Shown here in pieces: positions 6,125 through 7,951 of a stretch of 7,951 nt of DNA (positions are counted from its first letter, which is position 1; each line of letters starts with the position of its first letter). Source of the stretch: Gammaproteobacteria bacterium (GTDB lineage: Bacteria > Pseudomonadota > Gammaproteobacteria > UBA6429); assembly GCA_030635835.1 (NCBI GenBank), contig DAOVYB010000063.1, positions 1-7,951 of the forward strand. Reading direction: 5' to 3'. A model generated the notes under the pieces. That model did not search any database, was not told where the DNA came from, and was given only the letters and a program-made list of their open reading frames with translations. A program made the position numbers and the translations under genes.

Positions 6125-6739
6125 ATGACAATAAAAAATAATGATCAGGAAGAACACTCGGGATTTTTACGGCGTTGGTCTAATCGAAAAATTTCTTCAC
6201 AAACTGAAGATGCAGCTGAGAATGAAATTGGAGTTAAAGAAGAACTAAATAAATCTCTGATCGAAGAAACACCGGTAAATAAAGCGGAAGTTCAGCAACT
6301 TAAAACTGATGAAGATATGCCGCCACTGGAAGATTTAACGGAAGAATCTAATTTTAGTGATTTTTTATCGCCAAATGTCAGTGAGTTTTTACGTAAACAG
6401 GCATTACGAAAATTATTTCATATGCCTTTTTTAAATGTTGTCGATGATCTTGATGATTATGCCGAGGACTATACCAAGTTTGCAGCACTGGGAGACATTA
6501 TTCCCCATGAAATGAAACGCATGCTGGAAAGAGAAAAAGCGAAAGAGCTGGAAGAACAAAAGCAGCAAGCACTTGATGAGACTGATGGGCTTGATGAAAT
6601 GGATGAGGAAGAAATAGATGAACAAGCTACATTGGAACATGAAGATGAAGAGCATAACCATGAAGCGCAGGAAATAATTACTGATGTGGTAGTGGATAGT
6701 GAGATAGAAGCGCCAACGCCTGATGAATTAACCAATTAA
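6125..6739 (+). CDS. DUF3306 family protein, FDH-associated
   Basis: This 204-residue cytoplasmic protein matches DUF3306 by GFLRRWSNRK (13-22), MPPLEDLTEESNFSDFL (65-81), and the core NVSEFLRKQALRKLF then NVVDDLDDYAEDY (84-116). Its function is unknown; the family co-occurs with DUF3305 and FDH. After about residue 133 the protein becomes a highly charged, Glu/Asp-rich and probably disordered or helical tail (EREKAKELEEQK, then DEMDEEEIDE), which is low-complexity and poorly conserved by nature. The gene abuts DUF3305 as TAAATG with no ribosome site of its own, so translation is probably coupled. The acidic tail facing the basic tail of DUF3305 hints at a complex, which is only an inference. 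Confidence 0.87.
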   Translation: MTIKNNDQEEHSGFLRRWSNRKISSQTEDAAENEIGVKEELNKSLIEETPVNKAEVQQLKTDEDMPPLEDLTEESNFSDFLSPNVSEFLRKQALRKLFHMPFLNVVDDLDDYAEDYTKFAALGDIIPHEMKRMLEREKAKELEEQKQQALDETDGLDEMDEEEIDEQATLEHEDEEHNHEAQEIITDVVVDSEIEAPTPDELTN

Positions 6740-6754
6740 AAAACAGAGTAGATA

Positions 6755-7951
6755 ATGAAAAACTCAACTGAAACAGTTACACAAGATGACTTTTCTTATA
6801 GTCATGCAATTACAGCTGCACTTGATGCAGCTAAAAGTATAACGGTCGAATCTACTTCACTGGTTTCGTATCACACAAAAAACAATGTGTTAATCATAGG
6901 TGATGATAAACGGGTTAGTCATATCATTAATCAATTTCCAGATTCAATGAGTTTCACCGTTCTCATTAGTCAAAAAGAATATGAACTTGATCTCCAGACA
7001 AATTCAAAAAATGTATATACCGCTTTTGGTAAGTTGTCTTCTCTTACCGGGTACCTGGGGAATTTTGTTGCAGAATTAATGGTCAAGGATAAATTAATTA
7101 ACCTTGCAAGCGTTAATAATACAAATGTTAAAGGTTTTGATCTGGTAATTGATTTAGCAAGTAAACCTATGCTGTCACAAAGCTTATTACCGTTTGGCTA
7201 TTTTTCGCCACAAGATGATCTGGAGCTGGAAGAAGTTATCCGCACTTTACCTGAGATGCTGGGTGAATTTGAGAAGCCCAAGTTTTTTGAATACAACGCG
7301 GATATTTGTGCACATGGTAATAGCGGGATACTGGCCTGTCAGCGGTGTATTAATGCTTGTCCGGCCGATGCCATAACATCAATTAAAGATGCGATTAAAG
7401 TTAATCCTTACCTTTGTCAGGGCGGAGGCACCTGTGCAACGGTATGTCCAAGTGGTGCCATTCAGTATGTTTATCCACGTTTGCAGGACACACTTAGAAA
7501 AATTAAAAGTATGTTATCTGCATATTATGACGCCGGTGGCGAACAGGCAGGAATCGCTTTTTATGCGGCAGAAGAATCTGCCTTGTATGAACAAGCTGCA
7601 CTGGATAATTTTATTCCATATGAACTCGAAGAGATTGCTTCTATTGGTATGGATGTATGGCTTTCTGCTTTTGCCTTCGGTGCTCATGATGTTGTGTTAC
7701 TAACACATGAAAATACCGCTAAGGAAATTAATGAAACACTTGATACCCAGCTGACTTATGCACATGCCATTTTGGCGGGTATGGGCTATGACGAATCCTG
7801 TTTACAAAAGCTGGTCATAAAAAATGATTCAACTACAACATTAAACAGAAGTCATAGTTTGAAGGTTGTTACCCCCGGAAAATTTATCGCGTTAAATGAT
7901 AAACGTAGTGCGATACGCATGGCAGTTGATCATCTGTATCAGTTTGCACCT
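6755..7951 (+). CDS. 4Fe-4S ferredoxin-type protein of FDH operons, 3' end cut
   Basis: The frame opens at ATG 6755, 15 nt after DUF3306, with AGAG six bases before it, and runs without a stop to the window end (399 codons visible). An N-terminal domain (about 44-175) begins with NNVLIIGDD, resembling a nucleotide-binding-like strand but not clearly assignable. The Fe-S region follows: Cys185-x9-Cys195-x2-Cys198-x3-Cys202-Pro, then Cys221-x5-Cys227-x3-Cys231-Pro. The first motif, CAHGNSGILACQRCINACP, is typical of the 4Fe-4S protein found next to DUF3305/3306 and FDH genes. In the second motif the expected second cysteine is Gly224 (CQGGGTC). The region after about 290 (GMDVWLSAFAFGAHDVVLL) recalls a conserved C-terminal part of the family. 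It probably carries electrons or assists FDH in the cytoplasm; the exact role is unknown. The C-terminus lies outside the window. Confidence 0.88.
   Translation, partial: MKNSTETVTQDDFSYSHAITAALDAAKSITVESTSLVSYHTKNNVLIIGDDKRVSHIINQFPDSMSFTVLISQKEYELDLQTNSKNVYTAFGKLSSLTGYLGNFVAELMVKDKLINLASVNNTNVKGFDLVIDLASKPMLSQSLLPFGYFSPQDDLELEEVIRTLPEMLGEFEKPKFFEYNADICAHGNSGILACQRCINACPADAITSIKDAIKVNPYLCQGGGTCATVCPSGAIQYVYPRLQDTLRKIKSMLSAYYDAGGEQAGIAFYAAEESALYEQAALDNFIPYELEEIASIGMDVWLSAFAFGAHDVVLLTHENTAKEINETLDTQLTYAHAILAGMGYDESCLQKLVIKNDSTTTLNRSHSLKVVTPGKFIALNDKRSAIRMAVDHLYQFAP

Noticed and set aside
6431..6735. Minus-strand serine- and cysteine-rich or hydrophobic frames opposite DUF3306.
   Set aside because: They are antisense artefacts of the Glu/Asp-rich codons (GAA/GAT) of the DUF3306 tail.
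7194..7703. Short plus-strand frames in another phase within the Fe-S gene.
   Set aside because: The frame from 6755 is open to the window end and contains conserved cysteine motifs; these are shadows.

Overview
The window looks like an accessory formate dehydrogenase (FDH) maturation and regulation locus from an AT-rich gammaproteobacterium. That assignment is inferred from gene content, from the style of MoaA and FdhD, and from the use of an NtrC-type regulator with sigma-54-like promoters. The species cannot be named from sequence alone. No FDH structural gene lies inside the window. Its presence just beyond the right edge is predicted from the usual neighbourhood of DUF3305, DUF3306 and this type of Fe-S protein.

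Left part, + strand (1-2357): the C-terminal end of an NtrC-family response regulator (end of the AAA+ region plus a Fis-type helix-turn-helix), followed by its probable partner, a membrane histidine kinase with a periplasmic Cache-like sensor domain. Middle part, - strand (5217-2365): a tight three-gene operon, moaA - fdhD - HTH/PBP-like regulator, with a 1-nt gap at the first junction and an ATGA overlap at the second. It converges tail to tail with the kinase gene, with only 7 nt between stop codons and no visible terminator. Right part, + strand (5570-7951): DUF3305 - DUF3306 - a large 4Fe-4S protein cut by the window edge, with the first two genes abutting as TAAATG.

The divergent control region (5218-5569) is the most informative non-coding stretch. 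It contains two outward-facing sequences with the sigma-54 spacing (GG, ten bases, GC). Both share the form GGTAT-N5-NTTGC, one facing moaA and one facing the DUF3305 gene. A GTGAG-N9-CTCAC dyad lies between them, about 107 and 126 nt upstream of the two predicted starts, which suits an upstream activator site for an NtrC-type protein. The working model is that the Cache kinase senses an external signal, its NtrC partner activates both operons from the shared dyad, and the HTH/PBP-like protein (family linked to molybdate or molybdopterin sensing) adds a cofactor-supply input. MoaA feeds molybdenum cofactor synthesis, FdhD sulfurates the cofactor for FDH, and the DUF3305/3306/Fe-S proteins are FDH-associated factors of unknown biochemistry. 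Two maturation or redox proteins show cysteine changes worth attention: FdhD has CGQG in place of the CxxC of E. coli FdhD, and the second ferredoxin motif of the Fe-S protein has Gly at one ligand position.
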